Origin: an uncultured Caulobacteraceae bacterium
Lineage (GTDB): Bacteria; Pseudomonadota; Alphaproteobacteria; Caulobacterales; Caulobacteraceae
DNA length: 64,000 nucleotides
Assembly: GCA_937138625.1 (NCBI GenBank)
Contig: CAKZPF010000003.1
Coordinates: 372,001 to 436,000 of the forward strand
Reading direction: 5' to 3'
Shown: one piece after another, positions 8,642-17,800 of the stretch
How positions within the stretch are numbered: the stretch's first letter is position 1
Layout: each line of letters starts with the position of its first letter
Program-made: the position numbers and the translations under genes
Notes under the pieces: model-generated
Database searches by the model: none
Seen by the model: only the letters and a program-made list of their open reading frames with translations
What the model was told of the DNA's origin: nothing

Positions 8642-9267
8642 CGATGGGGATGATTCAGGTGATGGCCGTCTTGGGCGGTTATCTGTTGGGGGCCATCCCT
8701 TCGGGCTTGATTTTGACCTTTCTGGCCGGGCACGGCGATGTGCGCAAATTTGGCTCGGGCAACATTGGGGCGACCAATGTGCTGCGCACGGGCCGCAAAG
8801 ACATCGCCTTTTTGACTTTGCTGTTGGATATGGGCAAGGGTGCCGCCGCCGTCATCATTTTCCGCGAACTCTACTCGCCTTTGGCGGGCACCATTGCGGG
8901 CTTGTCGGCCTTTTTGGGGCACATTTTCCCCATCTGGCTTGGCTTTCGGGGCGGCAAAGGCGTGGCCACCTTTTTCGGGGTGATGCTGGCCCTGTCGCCC
9001 ATCGCCGGGATTGGGGCCGCCATCACCTGGTTGCTGGTGGCCAAGGTCAGCAAGCTGTCGTCGCTCGCGGCGCTGGTGGCGGCGGGCTTGTCGCCAGTTT
9101 ATGTCAGTCTGATGGGGTTGGGCAAAGGCACAACGATTTTGGTCGCCGCCATGACCCTGCTGATTTTTTATCGGCATGAACAAAACATCCATCGCCTGTG
9201 CACGGGCACCGAGCCCAAAATCGGCGACGGCAAAGATCCCAAACCCGCGGATGAAAATCCGTCATGA
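8635..9267 (+). CDS. plsY: Glycerol-3-phosphate acyltransferase PlsY
   Basis: PlsY transfers the acyl group from acyl phosphate (made by PlsX, encoded at 28-29 kb) to glycerol-3-phosphate at the inner membrane. It is the first step of phospholipid synthesis. The conserved [27 protein letters not shown] and [15 protein letters not shown] loops are all present, with five or so membrane spans in 210 residues. GGAGG lies 5 nt upstream of the ATG at 8635, which overlaps the end of the dihydroorotase-like gene by 7 bp. The C-terminal 25 residues are polar. Confidence 0.96.
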   Translation: MLTMGMIQVMAVLGGYLLGAIPSGLILTFLAGHGDVRKFGSGNIGATNVLRTGRKDIAFLTLLLDMGKGAAAVIIFRELYSPLAGTIAGLSAFLGHIFPIWLGFRGGKGVATFFGVMLALSPIAGIGAAITWLLVAKVSKLSSLAALVAAGLSPVYVSLMGLGKGTTILVAAMTLLIFYRHEQNIHRLCTGTEPKIGDGKDPKPADENPS

Positions 9268-10412
9268 CCTCGGCGCACCGGGATTGGTTGCGCCTGTGCC
9301 GGACGGAAAACGTCGGCCCCGTTACCTTTCACCAGTTGCTGCAACGCTTTGGCACGCCCGAGGCGGCGCTTGAGGCCATTCCCCGTTTGGCGGCCCGCGG
9401 TGGACGTATGGCCACGCTGCGCATCCCCACAGGCGCCGACATAGACGCCGAATTGACTGCGGGTGACCGCTGTGGTGCGCGTTTGCTGATCAGCACGGAC
9501 CACGCCTACCCCAAGATGTTGCGCAGCCTGTCGGCCCCACCGCCCGTGGTGTGGATCAAGGGGCATGATCATTTGCTGAACACGCCGGCTGTGGGCATTG
9601 TGGGTTCACGCAATGCCTCGGCGGCAGGGCAAAAATTGGCACGGGACCTGGCCATGGGCCTGGGGGCCGCAGGCAAGGTCGTGGTCTCGGGCCTGGCGCG
9701 GGGCATCGATACGGTGGCCCATGTGGGCAGCCTGAAAACCGGCACCATTGCCGTCTTGGGCGGCGGCATTGATCACATTTACCCTCAGGAAAATGCTGAT
9801 CTTTATCACGAAATCGCCACCACTGGCTGCCTGATCAGCGACAGCCCCGTGGGCCACACCGCCCAGGCCCGTGACTTCCCCCGCCGCAACCGCATCATAG
9901 CGGGGCTGGGTCAGGGCCTGGTGGTGATCGAGGCCGCGCACAAATCCGGCACCCTGATCACGGCCACCCTGGCCGCCGATATGGGCCGCGAGGTCATGGC
10001 CGTGCCGGGCTCCCCCCTTGATCCCCGGGCGCGCGGCACCAACAATTTGCTGCGCCAAGGCGCGACCCTGGTGGAAACCGTTGAGGATATCCTCGAGGCT
10101 TTGGCCCATGCCCAATCCCTGGCCCAACTTCAGGGATCACTGGACCTGGGCGAGCCCGGTACCGATGAATTTTCAGCCCACGGATTGGACACCGCCCCCA
10201 TGGAAACCGAGATCGACGCCCTGCGCCCACGCCTGTTGGCCCAGCTTTCGCCCACACCCATTGGCCGAGATGACTTGGCCCGCAGCCTGGGGGTTTCGGT
10301 GGCCCTGGTGAACGCCACCCTCTTGGAGCTTGAATTGGCTGGCCAAGCCGAAAGTCAGCCCGGTGGTTTGGTGGCTATGGGCTTTGATGCGCGCGCCGAG
10401 ACTGTGGTCTGA
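9264..10412 (+). CDS. dprA: DNA-processing protein DprA
   Basis: DprA binds single-stranded DNA entering during transformation and loads RecA onto it. The Rossmann-like core is complete: VGSRNASAAG, VVSGLARGID, VLGGGIDHIYPQEN and FPRRNRIIAGL, then AAHKSGTLITA. An N-terminal SAM-like helical region occupies residues 1-70, and a C-terminal winged helix (about 310-370) begins SPTPIGRDDLARSLG. The length of 382 residues is normal. The start overlaps plsY by 4 bp (ATGA). dprA is widespread in non-competent bacteria too, so its presence alone does not show natural transformation. Confidence 0.96.
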   Translation: MTSAHRDWLRLCRTENVGPVTFHQLLQRFGTPEAALEAIPRLAARGGRMATLRIPTGADIDAELTAGDRCGARLLISTDHAYPKMLRSLSAPPPVVWIKGHDHLLNTPAVGIVGSRNASAAGQKLARDLAMGLGAAGKVVVSGLARGIDTVAHVGSLKTGTIAVLGGGIDHIYPQENADLYHEIATTGCLISDSPVGHTAQARDFPRRNRIIAGLGQGLVVIEAAHKSGTLITATLAADMGREVMAVPGSPLDPRARGTNNLLRQGATLVETVEDILEALAHAQSLAQLQGSLDLGEPGTDEFSAHGLDTAPMETEIDALRPRLLAQLSPTPIGRDDLARSLGVSVALVNATLLELELAGQAESQPGGLVAMGFDARAETVV

Positions 10413-10431
10413 TCTCTTCTGTTCTCGTCGA

Positions 10432-10668
10432 CTACGCTTCCGAAAGCGCTTGGCCATCGGAGGCCTCTTGCGGCCCCCGTGAGGCCTCCAGCGCCGCATA
10501 ACGCAACAGCACAGCCGACTCCCGCAGGCCCGCTTTGCTGGCCATACACGACAGCTCAAAGGCCAAATCCTCGATGTAAGAGGCGGTAAAATCCTCGTCC
10601 GCATCCAGGGCGCGGGCCTTTTGACGTTTGGGCAAGTCCCCCATGGTCGGTCGATCTGAAGTGGCCAT
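10432..10668 (-). CDS. Conserved small hypothetical protein
   Basis: A 78-residue protein with no signal peptide or membrane segment. The middle, YIEDLAFELSCMASKAGLRE, followed by SAVLLRYAALEA, is an amphipathic helical region; similar short helical proteins occur in other alphaproteobacteria. I do not know a function. The ATG at 10668 (MATSDRPTMGDLPKR) has AAAAGGG just upstream and is preferred over the open-frame start at 10722. It is convergent with dprA and divergent from topA. Confidence 0.6.
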   Translation of the reverse strand: MATSDRPTMGDLPKRQKARALDADEDFTASYIEDLAFELSCMASKAGLRESAVLLRYAALEASRGPQEASDGQALSEA

Positions 10669-10834
10669 TGAAACCCTTTTAGCTAGCCCTTGAATCACAA
10701 CCATGGGTATACATATATTCATACTCTATCGCAATACGGGAAAATGTTCGCGCATTTCCGGACCTGTTTGAAATGCTGGTTGACATTCTGAGGGCACACT
10801 GCTCGTTTGCCTCAAAGCCACTCAGAGAGACCAT

Positions 10835-13381
10835 ATGCCTGTCGTTGTTGTCGAATCCCCCGCCAAAGCCCAAACCATCAATAAATATCTTGGCAAAGGC
10901 TATCAGGTCTTGGCCTCCTATGGTCATGTGCGCGACCTGCCAGCGAAAAACGGTTCCGTGGATCCCGACAACGATTTTGCCATGACCTGGGAAGCCGACC
11001 CCAAGGGCAGCAAACGCATCAAAGCCATTGCCGACGCCTTGAAAGGCCAAGACAAACTGATCCTGGCCACTGACCCCGATCGCGAGGGGGAAGCCATTTC
11101 TTGGCATTTGCTCGAGGCTTTGCGCAAACGCCGCGCTTTGAAAAAAGACACCCCCATCGAGCGTGTGGCCTTCAACGCCATCACCAAAAAGGCGGTGATG
11201 GACGCCATAGCCCAACCCCGCCAGATCGACATGGAGCTGGTGGAAGCCTATTTGGCCCGCCGGGCGCTGGATTATCTGGTGGGCTTTAACCTCAGCCCCG
11301 TTTTGTGGCGCAAACTGCCGGGCTCGCGCTCCGCCGGTCGGGTGCAATCGGTGGCCCTGCGCATCGTCTGCGAGCGGGAATTGGAAATCGAGGCCTTCAA
11401 GGCCCAAGACTATTGGACCGTCACCGCCGATCTGAAATCTGATGAGGCTCAGTTCCAGGCGCGCCTGACCCATTTGCAGGGCAAAAAGCTCGAAAAGTTC
11501 GACCTCAACACCCAAGACCTGGCCGATGAAGCCGCCGAGGCCGTGCGGGTCGCCAACCTGAGCATCGCCAAGGTCGAGAAAAAACCCACACGCCGCAACC
11601 CGCCGCCACCCTTCACCACCTCGACCTTACAGCAAGAGGCCGCACGCAAATTGGGCATGTCACCCAGCCGCACCATGCGCGCCGCGCAAAAACTGTATGA
11701 AGGCGTCGCCATCCGGGGCGAAACCGTCGGCCTGATCACCTATATGCGAACCGATGGCGTGACCGTGGCGCCCGAAGGCTTGGCCCAAGCCCGTGAGGTG
11801 ATTGGCAAGACCTTTGGCGAACGGTATTTGCCGCCCTCGCCCCGTCAGTACAAATCCAAAGCCAAAAACGCCCAAGAGGCCCACGAGGCCATTCGCCCCA
11901 CGCATCTGGATATCAAGCCCGACGATGTGCGCCTCGAGAGCGATATGGCGCGGCTGTATGAGCTGATATGGAAACGGATGATGGCCAGCCAAATGGCCGC
12001 CGCCGAGCTGGAGCGCACCAGTGTCGATATCGTCTCGTCTGATGGGCAATTGACCCTGCGGGCCAGTGGCCAGGTCGTGCGTTTTGATGGCTTTCTGACG
12101 CTTTATGAAGAAGGCCAGGACGACGCCAAAGGCGACGATGACGACAAGCGCTTGCCGCCCGTGTCCGAAGGGTCATCGGCCGATGCCACCACCGTCACGC
12201 CCAACCAACACACCACCGAGCCCCCGCCGCGCTACTCCGAAGCCAGCCTGGTCAAGCGTATGGAAGAGTTGGGCATTGGCCGCCCATCCACCTATGCCTC
12301 GATTTTGTCCGTGTTGCAGGAGCGCGATTACGTGCGCCTTGAAAAAGGCCGTTTGATCCCCGAGGACAAAGGCCGCCTGGTCACAGCATTCCTGAGCAAT
12401 TTTTTCACCCGTTATGTGGAAACCGATTTCACCGCCAAGCTTGAGGATCAATTGGATCTGGTCTCGAACGGTGATCTGGATTGGAAAAAGCTGCTGCAAG
12501 ATTTCTGGCGGGATTTTTCCGGCAACATCGCCGAGGTCAAAGACTTGAAGATCTCAGACGTTCTGGATGTTCTGAACGAAACTCTGGGCCACCATGTCTT
12601 CCCAGCCAATGAAGACGGCACACCCAACCGCGCCTGCCCCACCTGTGATGATGGCACCCTCAGTTTCAAACTGGGCAAGTTTGGCGCCTTTATCGGTTGC
12701 TCCAACTACCCAGAGTGCCGCTACACGCGCCAATTGGCCCAAGGCGAGGCCGAAGCCCAAGCCGTGGCCCAAGACGGCCCATTGGGCCAAGACCCGGAAA
12801 CCGGCGAAGACGTGCACCTGAAAAGTGGTCGCTTTGGTCCCTATGTCGAGTTGGGCGACGGCCAAAAACGCACGGGCCTGCCAAAAGGCTGGAAGCCCGA
12901 AGACATCACACTTGAAAGCGCTTTAAAGCTCCTCAGTCTACCACGCGATGTGGGCGAGGACCCCGAAACCGGCGAGATGATTAAGGCCGGCCTTGGGCGG
13001 TATGGCCCCTATGTGCAACGGGGCAAGACTTATGCCTCGCTCAGCTCGATTGACGAAGCGTTCGAGGTTGGACTGAACCGGGCGGTGGCCTTGATTGCCG
13101 ACAAACTCAGCAAAGGTGGAGGGCGACGCGGGCCGGAACCCTTGAAGGAACTGGGCGAGCACGAAGGCACCGCCATCAAGGTGATGAATGGGCGCTATGG
13201 CCCCTATGTCACGGACGGCAAAACCAACGCCAGCCTGCCCAAGGGCACAGAGGTCGACGAGGTGACCATGGCCCAGGCTCTTGAGCTGATTGCCGCCCGC
13301 GCCAAAGCCCCAAAAGCCAAAAAGGGCACCAAGAAGAAGAAGACTCCTGCGAAAAAGGCTCCTGCTAAAAAGAAAGCTTAG
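10835..13381 (+). CDS. topA: DNA topoisomerase I
   Basis: TopA relaxes negative supercoils by a type IA single-strand passage mechanism. The TOPRIM domain starts at the N-terminus (VVVESPAKAQTINKYLG) with DPDREGEAIS about 75 residues in. The active-site tyrosine is Tyr303 in LITYMRTDG. A single four-Cys zinc ribbon (CPTCDDG ... CSNYPEC, about residues 600-630) is followed by three GRFGPYV/GRYGPYV topoisomerase C-terminal repeats and a very Lys-rich tail. The length of 848 residues is typical of alphaproteobacteria. rnr follows 42 bp downstream. Confidence 0.98.
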   Translation: MPVVVVESPAKAQTINKYLGKGYQVLASYGHVRDLPAKNGSVDPDNDFAMTWEADPKGSKRIKAIADALKGQDKLILATDPDREGEAISWHLLEALRKRRALKKDTPIERVAFNAITKKAVMDAIAQPRQIDMELVEAYLARRALDYLVGFNLSPVLWRKLPGSRSAGRVQSVALRIVCERELEIEAFKAQDYWTVTADLKSDEAQFQARLTHLQGKKLEKFDLNTQDLADEAAEAVRVANLSIAKVEKKPTRRNPPPPFTTSTLQQEAARKLGMSPSRTMRAAQKLYEGVAIRGETVGLITYMRTDGVTVAPEGLAQAREVIGKTFGERYLPPSPRQYKSKAKNAQEAHEAIRPTHLDIKPDDVRLESDMARLYELIWKRMMASQMAAAELERTSVDIVSSDGQLTLRASGQVVRFDGFLTLYEEGQDDAKGDDDDKRLPPVSEGSSADATTVTPNQHTTEPPPRYSEASLVKRMEELGIGRPSTYASILSVLQERDYVRLEKGRLIPEDKGRLVTAFLSNFFTRYVETDFTAKLEDQLDLVSNGDLDWKKLLQDFWRDFSGNIAEVKDLKISDVLDVLNETLGHHVFPANEDGTPNRACPTCDDGTLSFKLGKFGAFIGCSNYPECRYTRQLAQGEAEAQAVAQDGPLGQDPETGEDVHLKSGRFGPYVELGDGQKRTGLPKGWKPEDITLESALKLLSLPRDVGEDPETGEMIKAGLGRYGPYVQRGKTYASLSSIDEAFEVGLNRAVALIADKLSKGGGRRGPEPLKELGEHEGTAIKVMNGRYGPYVTDGKTNASLPKGTEVDEVTMAQALELIAARAKAPKAKKGTKKKKTPAKKAPAKKKA

Positions 13382-13423
13382 TCCGCCCTTGACCCCACCT
13401 CCCAGACCGGTCATGCACAAACC

Positions 13424-15499
13424 ATGAGCCGCAAGCTGAAACAGTCTCGTCAAAAATCGCCCCGCCGCCACAAAGGGAAATCTGCCGGAAAACCCGGTGA
13501 TCTGCCGCCCGTTTTGATGGTGCAGGTGGTGGCCATGGACGATGATGGCCCCGTCGCCGAGTCGATCAAAGACGCCAAAGCGCCCCGCATACGCGTGGCT
13601 GACCCCAAGGCCAAACTGGGTATGGGTCAGCGCGCCCTGGTGCAATTGACCGATGGCGGCAACGCCGAGGCCATGCCCACCGCCAAGATCTTGAAAGTGT
13701 TTGCTGAAAAGGGCGACGAGCTGGTGGGCGTGGTCAGTCGCCAACGCAAGTCGGTTTATGTGACGCCGGCCAACAAATCCGCCCGGCGCGATCTGTTGAT
13801 CCCCAATGCCGCAGCGGATCTAGAAGACGGGGACTTGGTGAAAGTGCGCATGACCAAGACCCGCCACCATGGCCCGGCGGAGGCTGAAATCCTCGAGGTC
13901 ATTGGCCACCAAGACGATGCACGCGCGGCCTCGTTGCTGGCCATGGCCGAACACGAAATCCCCATGGGCTTTGGGCCCGAGGTTGAGGCCGAAGCCGAGG
14001 CCGCCTGCGACACGCCCTTGGATGGCGAGGACCTGACCCACCTGCCCCTGATCACCATCGATCCCCCCGATGCCCGTGACCATGATGATGCGGTGTGGGC
14101 CACCCCAGACCCGGACCCGAAAAACAAAGGCGGGTTGATCATTTGGTCGGCCATTGCCGATGTGGCGCGCTATGTGCGCCCTGGTTCAGCGTTGGATGAC
14201 CGCGCCCAAGACAAAGGTGTCTCGGTCTATTTCCCTGATCGCGTCGAGCCCATGCTGCCCCACAGTTTGTCGTCGGATGTATGCTCGCTGAAGCCGGATG
14301 TGGAACGCGCCTGTTTGGCGGTGAAGCTGGTGTTGGACAAAACCGGCGAGAAGCGGGCCCACAGCTTCCATCGGGGCATCATGCGCTCGCGGGCACGGCT
14401 CAGCTATGCCCAGGCCCAGGCCGCGTTTGATGGCCACCCCGATGACGCCGCCGCGCCCTGGATGGACGAAGTCTTGCGGCCCTTAAAACAGGCCTATGAT
14501 CTGTTGCAGTTGGCGCGTCAGCGACGCTCGCCTTTGGAAATCCACAGCCCCGAGCGCACCATCCACTTTGATGATCAGGGCCATGTCGACCGCATCAGTC
14601 CGCGCCAGCAGTTTGCCGCCCACCGCCTGATCGAAGACATCATGATCTTGTCGAATGTGGCGGCGGCTGAAACGCTTGAACAGCACCACATGTCACTGAT
14701 TTACCGGGTGCACGACATGCCCGGCAACGACAAACTGTTGAACTTGTCCGAAGTTCTGGGGGCCTTTGGTTTGAAATGGAACCACAAGGAACCGCCCACC
14801 ACCAAACGCTTTAACGCGCTGCTGGCGCAAACGAAGGGCACGCCCGAGGCGGAAATCCTGAACGAAGTGATTTTGCGCACCCAGTCCCAGGCGATCTATA
14901 GCTCTGACAACATCGGGCACTATGGCCTGGCTTTGCCTCGCTATGCCCACTTCACCTCGCCCATCCGTCGTTATGCCGATGTGATTGTGCACCGGGGGCT
15001 GATCCGCGCCTTGGGCTTGGGCGACGATGGCCTGACGGATCGCGAAATCAGTCGTCTGGAACAGATCGCCGAGGCCGTCACCGGTGCCGAGCGCCGGGCC
15101 GTCGCCGCCGAGCGCAGCGCCACCGATCGCTATTTGGCCTCCTACCTCAGCAACAAGGTGGGGGCGGAGTTCACCGGCATCTCGGTTGGTGTGACCCGGC
15201 ATGGGCTGTTCATCCGCTTGGATGACATCGGGGCCGATGGGCTGTTGCCGTCGCGCGCGCTGGGGCGACAATTCCAATTTTTTGAAAGCCACCATGCCTT
15301 TGTCAATGCCCAGGGCCAGGCCTATCGGCTGGGAGATCGCCTGGAGGTTCGCCTTGAAGACGCCATGCCCCTGACCGGCGGACTGATCCTAACCCCCCTG
15401 AGTGCCCCCAGCAGTCATGTCGAGCTGAAATCTCGGGACTTCCAACGCCAACGCCGCGATGATCCGGGGCGTGGCTTTCGCCGGAGACGACGTCGATGA
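13424..15499 (+). CDS. rnr: Ribonuclease R, lacking the N-terminal helix-turn-helix domain
   Basis: RNase R is a 3'-5' exoribonuclease of the RNB family that degrades structured RNA. The catalytic DPPDARDHDDA motif is near residue 216, the RNB core runs to about 560, and an S1 domain (FTGISVGVTRHGLFIRL) is followed by an Arg-rich tail. At 691 residues it is short. The N-terminus (MSRKLKQSRQKSPRRHKGK) enters directly into the first cold-shock-like domain (LPPVLMVQVVAMDDDG), so the winged-helix domain usual in RNase R is absent. Only 42 bp separate it from topA, leaving no room for that domain. Confidence 0.95.
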   Translation: MSRKLKQSRQKSPRRHKGKSAGKPGDLPPVLMVQVVAMDDDGPVAESIKDAKAPRIRVADPKAKLGMGQRALVQLTDGGNAEAMPTAKILKVFAEKGDELVGVVSRQRKSVYVTPANKSARRDLLIPNAAADLEDGDLVKVRMTKTRHHGPAEAEILEVIGHQDDARAASLLAMAEHEIPMGFGPEVEAEAEAACDTPLDGEDLTHLPLITIDPPDARDHDDAVWATPDPDPKNKGGLIIWSAIADVARYVRPGSALDDRAQDKGVSVYFPDRVEPMLPHSLSSDVCSLKPDVERACLAVKLVLDKTGEKRAHSFHRGIMRSRARLSYAQAQAAFDGHPDDAAAPWMDEVLRPLKQAYDLLQLARQRRSPLEIHSPERTIHFDDQGHVDRISPRQQFAAHRLIEDIMILSNVAAAETLEQHHMSLIYRVHDMPGNDKLLNLSEVLGAFGLKWNHKEPPTTKRFNALLAQTKGTPEAEILNEVILRTQSQAIYSSDNIGHYGLALPRYAHFTSPIRRYADVIVHRGLIRALGLGDDGLTDREISRLEQIAEAVTGAERRAVAAERSATDRYLASYLSNKVGAEFTGISVGVTRHGLFIRLDDIGADGLLPSRALGRQFQFFESHHAFVNAQGQAYRLGDRLEVRLEDAMPLTGGLILTPLSAPSSHVELKSRDFQRQRRDDPGRGFRRRRRR

Positions 15500-16188
15500 C
15501 GGCGGCACGACAGCCTCGCCGCCCATTGGCCGAGCGCCCCCCAGAGGCACAGAACACCCCCGCGCCGCGGCCCAAACCCGCCGCCAGCCTGATTGTGGTG
15601 CGTGACGATGGCCGCGTGTTGATGGGCAAACGCAGCGATGCCGTGCGCTTTATGCCTGGAAAATTTGTCTTTCCTGGCGGCCGCCCCCACCGTAACGATG
15701 GGCGCATGGCCGCGATGGGCACGGTGGCCGGACACAGTTTATTTGGCGGGGACGCGCATTTGCGTCATCGTTTGGGCATGGCCGCCATTCGGGAAACCTT
15801 TGAAGAAACCGGCCTGCGCCTGGCAGCCCCCGGCACCCCGCCTGTGGTCAAGGGCTGGCGGGCCTTTGCTAAACCCGGTCTGTTGCCGGATCTGGGGGCG
15901 TTGCGGTTTTTTGCGCGCGCCGTCACCCCACCCTGGTTGGGGCACCGCTATGATACCCGGTTTTTTGTTGCCCGCGCCCAGGCCCTTCAACCCGGCACAC
16001 CGGAACCATCCGAAGAATTGACCGAGGTGCATTGGCTCAGCCCCGCCGAGGCTATGGACACAAATTTACCCATCATTACAAGGTTTTTGTTGGAAGAACT
16101 GCCAGATTGGCTGAACAACGACCAAGCCCCGGCCCTGTGCGCACGCGTTGTGGCCGGACAGATGCGCGTTGACCGCGCAAACGGTTGA
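15496..16188 (+). CDS. Nudix hydrolase (NUDT7/19-like)
   Basis: Nudix enzymes hydrolyse a nucleoside diphosphate linked to another group. After a Pro-rich N-terminus of about 28 residues the fold begins ASLIVVRDDGRVLMGKRS. The PGG of the Nudix box (FVFPGGRP, near residue 60) is separated from AAIRETFEETGL (about 96-107) by a long insert. That arrangement is seen in the NUDT7/NUDT19-like CoA- or acyl-CoA-diphosphatase branch. The start overlaps rnr by 4 bp (ATGA), so the two are co-translated. The substrate is inferred only at branch level. Confidence 0.85.
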   Translation: MTAARQPRRPLAERPPEAQNTPAPRPKPAASLIVVRDDGRVLMGKRSDAVRFMPGKFVFPGGRPHRNDGRMAAMGTVAGHSLFGGDAHLRHRLGMAAIRETFEETGLRLAAPGTPPVVKGWRAFAKPGLLPDLGALRFFARAVTPPWLGHRYDTRFFVARAQALQPGTPEPSEELTEVHWLSPAEAMDTNLPIITRFLLEELPDWLNNDQAPALCARVVAGQMRVDRANG

Positions 16189-16203
16189 GGGGTAAGCCCA
16201 GCC

Positions 16204-17397
16204 ATGACCACAACCGCCCCCCCGATCCCAGCCGCTCCGCACCCCCTGAAGGCCCGCACAGTGATGTTTTGCCTATTGGCGGGCTGTTTGGCCGGCACGG
16301 GCTTTGGCCTGAGCATGCCGGTTTTGGCCTTTTCCCTCGAGACCATGGGCGCCTCGGGCACCGTTATTGGCTTGAACGCCACGGTGGGGGCACTGTCGAC
16401 CTTGGTCACGGCCCCCTTGATCCCGCGCCTGATGCAGCGCATGCCCCCGCGACGCATTTTGATGGCCGCCCTGCTGTTCACCGCCGCTTGTTTTCCCCTG
16501 TTCCAGGCCCTGCCCAACATTCCGCTGTGGTTTGTTCTGCGCTTTGTCATGGGCATGGGGCTGACGGTGTTGTTCGTGGCCTCGGAAACCTGGCTGAATC
16601 AAATCGCCACGCCCCGGGATCGCGGGCGCTTGATTGCCTTTTATGCCACGGCGTTGGGCATTGGCTTTGCGCTCGGCGGTGCCCTGCCCAGCCTGGTGGG
16701 TGTCGAAGGCTGGCGGCCCTTTTTGACCGGCAGCGCCATTTTTGCTGTCGCCAGCCTGCCCTTGATGATGCGCGCCCTTGATCCAGAAAAGCCCGATGCC
16801 CATGCCGCCTCATGGGGTGCGATCATGGATCTGATCCGCCAAGCGCCGGTGGTGACCATGGCGGCCTTGTGTTTTGGGGCCGTTGAAATGTCCCTGTTCA
16901 CCTTCTTGCCGCTATATGGCGATGGCGTGGGCTTGGGGCCGCAAGGCGGGGCCTTGTTGTTGTCCGCCGCCGCCATCGGGGCCGTGGGTATGCCCCCCAT
17001 CCTGGGCTGGTTTGCGGACCGAGGGTTTGGGCGGGCGTTGTTGTTTGCGGCGGCCCTGGGCACAGCGATTGGTTTTGCCGGCTGTTTGGTCTTCGCCCAT
17101 ATCCCATGGTTGTTATATGCCTCGGCATTTTTTGGGGGCGGTATGGCACTCAGTATGTACACCTTGGGCCTGACGGATTTGGGCAGCCGCTTCACGGGCT
17201 CGGCGGTGGTGACGGCCAATGCGGTGTTTGTGACGCTTTATGGCCTCGGGTCCCTGGTGGGGCCAGGCGTCAGCGGCGTGATGCGCGATCAAATTGGACT
17301 GGTGGGTGTACCGTTGGCGTTGTGTGGGTTTGGCGGGCTTTATGCCCTGGTGATTTTGGCCCGAGGCCTGCGGCGAAATCCTGTGCAAACCTCTTGA
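16204..17397 (+). CDS. MFS transporter
   Basis: This 397-residue protein has twelve predicted membrane segments in two six-helix halves. GAGGGG precedes the ATG. The SETWLNQ motif in the fifth helix, followed by DRGRLIAFYATALGIGFALG, resembles the ESWLN motif of YcaD-type major facilitators. Members are secondary transporters of small solutes, and the substrate is unknown. It follows the Nudix gene by 15 bp and probably ends the topA-rnr-nudix transcription unit. The rpmG promoter overlaps its stop codon. Confidence 0.85.
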   Translation: MTTTAPPIPAAPHPLKARTVMFCLLAGCLAGTGFGLSMPVLAFSLETMGASGTVIGLNATVGALSTLVTAPLIPRLMQRMPPRRILMAALLFTAACFPLFQALPNIPLWFVLRFVMGMGLTVLFVASETWLNQIATPRDRGRLIAFYATALGIGFALGGALPSLVGVEGWRPFLTGSAIFAVASLPLMMRALDPEKPDAHAASWGAIMDLIRQAPVVTMAALCFGAVEMSLFTFLPLYGDGVGLGPQGGALLLSAAAIGAVGMPPILGWFADRGFGRALLFAAALGTAIGFAGCLVFAHIPWLLYASAFFGGGMALSMYTLGLTDLGSRFTGSAVVTANAVFVTLYGLGSLVGPGVSGVMRDQIGLVGVPLALCGFGGLYALVILARGLRRNPVQTS

Positions 17398-17421
17398 CAA
17401 GGTCAAAAGAAACCGTATGGT
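17394..17421 (+). promoter_or_regulatory. Candidate sigma-70 promoter of rpmG
   Basis: TTGACA (17394-17399) is separated by 16 bp from TATGGT (17416-17421), about 58 bp before the rpmG start. The -35 hexamer is a perfect match and overlaps the TGA of the MFS gene. This would allow rpmG to be expressed independently and strongly, as expected for a ribosomal protein. Confidence 0.55.
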
Positions 17422-17478
17422 GCGCGCTTCTGAAATTTGTACGCGCGCCCGTGATGGCGCACAACCGGGAGCAAACCC

Positions 17479-17646
17479 ATGGCCAAACCCGCCACCATCA
17501 AGATCCGCCTGAACTCAACGGCTGATACCGGGTATTTTTACGTCACCAAGAAAAACCCCCGCAACATCACGGAAAAGCTGCGCCTGAAAAAATATGACCC
17601 CAAAGTGCGCAAGCACGTGGAGTTCGTGGAAGGCAAAATCAAATAA
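17479..17646 (+). CDS. rpmG: 50S ribosomal protein L33
   Basis: bL33 is a small protein near the E site of the large ribosomal subunit. The 55-residue product reads [20 protein letters not shown], then [25 protein letters not shown] and EGKIK. This is the cysteine-free form of L33 that does not bind zinc. A good promoter precedes it and a terminator follows 24 bp after the stop. Confidence 0.97.
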   Translation: MAKPATIKIRLNSTADTGYFYVTKKNPRNITEKLRLKKYDPKVRKHVEFVEGKIK

Positions 17647-17670
17647 GCCTGCCCACATAAGGCTTTCAGG

Positions 17671-17700
17671 AAACCGTCGTGCCCTGGCTCGGCGGTTTTT
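17671..17700 (+). terminator. Rho-independent terminator of rpmG
   Basis: AAACCGTCG (17671-17679) pairs with CGGCGGTTT (17690-17698), with one T-G wobble, around a 10-nt loop, followed by a run of T through 17702. Confidence 0.8.
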
Positions 17701-17800
17701 TTGTGCCCGCCCTTTTTGTTAAAGACGGATCTGCCCCCTTGTGATGGGCCCAGGCCCTCCCCATATCACGCCCATACCCGTATGACATTAGGAGCCCGCC

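Noticed and set aside
10738-10759. A palindrome-like stretch (ggaaaatg...catttcc) upstream of topA as a LexA-type operator
   Set aside because: The two halves differ by an inserted base and do not match the alphaproteobacterial GTTC-N7-GTTC box.
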